Origin: Acinetobacter kookii
Lineage (GTDB): Bacteria > Pseudomonadota > Gammaproteobacteria > Pseudomonadales > Moraxellaceae
NCBI RefSeq assembly: GCF_900096895.1
Contig: NZ_FMYO01000007.1
Location: 62,001-126,000, forward strand
Direction: 5' to 3'
Length of the DNA: 64,000 nt
Shown: piece by piece, positions 62,684-64,000 of the stretch
Numbering within the stretch: the first letter of the stretch is position 1
Layout of the letters: each line of letters starts with the position of its first letter
Notes under the pieces: generated by a model
What the model saw: the letters and a program-made list of their open reading frames with translations, nothing else
The model's database searches: none
Told to the model about the DNA's origin: nothing
Position numbers and translations under genes: made by a program

Positions 62684-63574
62684 TTATAAATATACGGCCA
62701 GTTTTTGTGCCAGAAATTCGATAAATAAGCGCACCCTTTTCGGCAGATGTTCTTGTCGATAGTACACTGCATGGATGTTCTGATAATACAGACGAATTTG
62801 GTCTTCAAATAAGGCCTTCAGGTGACCAGCCTGTAAATCATCTTCGACCAAAAAACGCGACAAACAGGTTATGCCCAAGCCTTGTAAAGCCAGTTGCCGG
62901 ACCGTTTCTCCATTTGAGGCTTTTATTTTGGGATGAACAATCAAATCTTCACCATTCAACTGAACCGGCCAGGTATTTAAATGCGTCGGCTGGCTAAAAC
63001 CCAGTAAAGCATGCTGGGATAAATCTGCTGGAGATTGCGGTACTCCATGTTGTTCCAGGTAAACAGGGCTCGCCACAATATACAGGCGGCTGCGGCATAA
63101 TAACTTGGCATGTAAACTTGAATCGTGCAGTTCTCCAAACCGGATCGCGACATCGGTTTTATGCTCCAGTAAATCAATCACCTGATCATGATTATTCAGT
63201 TCAATTTCGATGTTGGGATATTGCTGCATAAACTCCTGCATCAGCGGCACAATGACATGCAAGATAAAAGGGGTCGCAGAGTCTATCCGAATCCGTCCCG
63301 AAGTATCGCTATCAGATTTTAGCAAGGCATCTTCAGCTTCGGCCAAATCGTTTAAAATTTTACGGGCTTTTTCCAGAAATAGTTGCCCTTCCTGGGTCAA
63401 TTTCAACTTGCGTGTGGTACGTTCCAGCAAGGTCACATTGAGCTTATTCTCCAGACGTTGCAAAGCTCGACTCACCCCGGATGTGGTTTGTCCCAGACGC
63501 TCGGCTGCCATCACAATCGAGCCACTATCGACAATAGTCACAAAAGCGTGGAGTTCTTCAATGGTCGATTTCAT
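62684..63574 (-). CDS. LysR family transcriptional regulator
   Basis: A 296-residue LysR-type regulator. The N-terminal helix-turn-helix has ELHAFVTIVDSGSIVMAAER and QTTSGVSRALQRLENKLNVT, followed by the linker helix. The C-terminal effector domain has IRIDSATPFILHVIVPLMQE and DVAIRFGELHDSSLHAKLLC, of the type seen in quinone- or aldehyde-responsive regulators. It is convergent with the alcohol dehydrogenase, and the target is not evident. Confidence 0.92.
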   Translation of the reverse strand: MKSTIEELHAFVTIVDSGSIVMAAERLGQTTSGVSRALQRLENKLNVTLLERTTRKLKLTQEGQLFLEKARKILNDLAEAEDALLKSDSDTSGRIRIDSATPFILHVIVPLMQEFMQQYPNIEIELNNHDQVIDLLEHKTDVAIRFGELHDSSLHAKLLCRSRLYIVASPVYLEQHGVPQSPADLSQHALLGFSQPTHLNTWPVQLNGEDLIVHPKIKASNGETVRQLALQGLGITCLSRFLVEDDLQAGHLKALFEDQIRLYYQNIHAVYYRQEHLPKRVRLFIEFLAQKLAVYL

Positions 63575-63800
63575 CTTCCACTCATGTATTGATTATTCAT
63601 CAATAATATTGTGCAAAGTAATGTATTTTTTAACAACAATAAACCTTTAAAATCACGTTCATCTTCAAAATTTAAAGATTGTATACATCCAGCAATCCAT
63701 CGCTTGCATTGGCATTCAATAGTTACGGACCAGCCACCTTTGCCCTAGCTCACTGCTGTAAAGCAGGAGATGATCCATCCTGTTCATAAAATATATTTAG

Positions 63801-63830
63801 AAAAAAGTCCGCACAATGCGGACTTTTTAG
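63801..63830 (-). terminator. Terminator of the START-like gene
   Basis: aaaaaagtccgca and tgcggactttttt-like runs pair (aaaaagtccgca / tgcggacttttt) around caa. It lies 9 bp past the stop of the minus-strand gene that enters from the right edge. Confidence 0.8.
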
Positions 63831-63838
63831 TTTTTTAA

Positions 63839-64000
63839 TTAGCGTAATGCTTCAGGCAACAGCGGAATACTCGAGGGTTTGGCCAGTTCAGCTTTCATCT
63901 TTTGCAGCATCTGATAAGGCTGCTGCTGTACAAACATATTCACAAAGGTTAAAGGAATAGAACCTTCAGGGTTGGCATAACCATACGTGGAAACTTTGAC
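63839..64000 (-). CDS. START/SRPBCC-like protein, C-terminal part only
   Basis: The last 53 codons of a gene that continues beyond the window. It reads KVSTYGYANPEGSIPLTFVN and then MFVQQQPYQMLQKMKAELAK, ending LLPEALR. The pattern (strand with a PxGSIP turn, then a long amphipathic helix) is that of the C-terminal end of START-domain lipid-binding proteins. The start and most of the fold lie outside. Confidence 0.7.
   Translation of the reverse strand, partial: VKVSTYGYANPEGSIPLTFVNMFVQQQPYQMLQKMKAELAKPSSIPLLPEALR

Noticed and set aside
1..64000. CRISPR array, prophage, conjugation genes, restriction or other anti-phage systems
   Set aside because: No regularly spaced repeats and no cas, phage structural, integrase, relaxase or nuclease-type genes were recognised in the window.

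Overview
The window looks like a chromosomal segment of a non-baumannii Acinetobacter. The main evidence is the layout wza-wzb-wzc / fkpA on one side and itr-galU-ugd-pgi-galE-pgm on the other, which is the usual frame of Acinetobacter capsule (K) loci and of the emulsan (wee) cluster. AT-leaning base composition and the gene families around the locus (BolA, DedA, VF530-type protein, MbcA-like antitoxin) fit. The genus call is inferred from gene order and protein resemblance; no database search was possible.

Layout. 1-4.2 kb: small housekeeping and membrane genes (DoxX, DedA, LysE, a lipoprotein, an orphan ParA, a 4-TM protein, BolA). 4.4-9.85 kb: two tandem tRNA-Gly(GCC) genes, then aconitase A, two antitoxin remnants and a VF530 gene. 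This stretch is closed by an 89-bp direct repeat of the 3' part of the second tRNA-Gly plus its terminator, as at the far end of an element integrated in a tRNA gene, although no integrase is visible. 10.1-18.3 kb: ribBA-ribH-nusB-thiL-pgpA, then glmU-glmS and pgm, all on the + strand. 18.3-51.5 kb: a very large polysaccharide locus, all on the - strand. 51.9-57.4 kb: wza-wzb-wzc and two FKBP-type isomerases on the + strand. 57.7-64 kb: dienelactone hydrolase, HIT protein, MutY, M23 lipoprotein, a small unknown, Tag, an alcohol dehydrogenase, LysR, and the 3' end of a START-like gene.

The polysaccharide locus is mosaic. The part next to pgm/galE/pgi contains the resident module (PglC-type transferase, broken galU, ugd-like gene) and a second itr-galU-ugd module (WcaJ-type transferase, intact galU, decayed ugd). 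The two copies have lost opposite genes, and remnants of other, probably glycan-related, genes lie between and beyond them. Next come three GT2 glycosyltransferases, one Wzy candidate, rmlBDAC for dTDP-L-rhamnose, a second catalytically complete UDP-glucose dehydrogenase and a first Wzx. The wza-proximal half carries a Pgl-like set for N-acetylated bacillosamine/QuiNAc4NAc-type sugars (dehydratase, aminotransferase, acetyltransferase, PglC), four hexapeptide-repeat acyltransferases in total, three GT4 enzymes, a second Wzx, and a TviC/TviB-like pair for UDP-GalNAcA. There are thus three initiating phosphosugar transferases, two flippases and only one recognisable polymerase.

Together the genes supply sugar nucleotides (GlmS/GlmU, Pgm, Pgi, GalU, GalE, Ugd, Rml, TviB/C), build lipid-linked repeat units, flip and polymerise them, and export the polymer through Wza/Wzc under Wzb control. 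The most informative signals are the reciprocal decay of the duplicated galU/ugd module, a ugd-family protein without its catalytic cysteine, the two-glycan-like gene content, and the tRNA-Gly-bounded aconitase segment.
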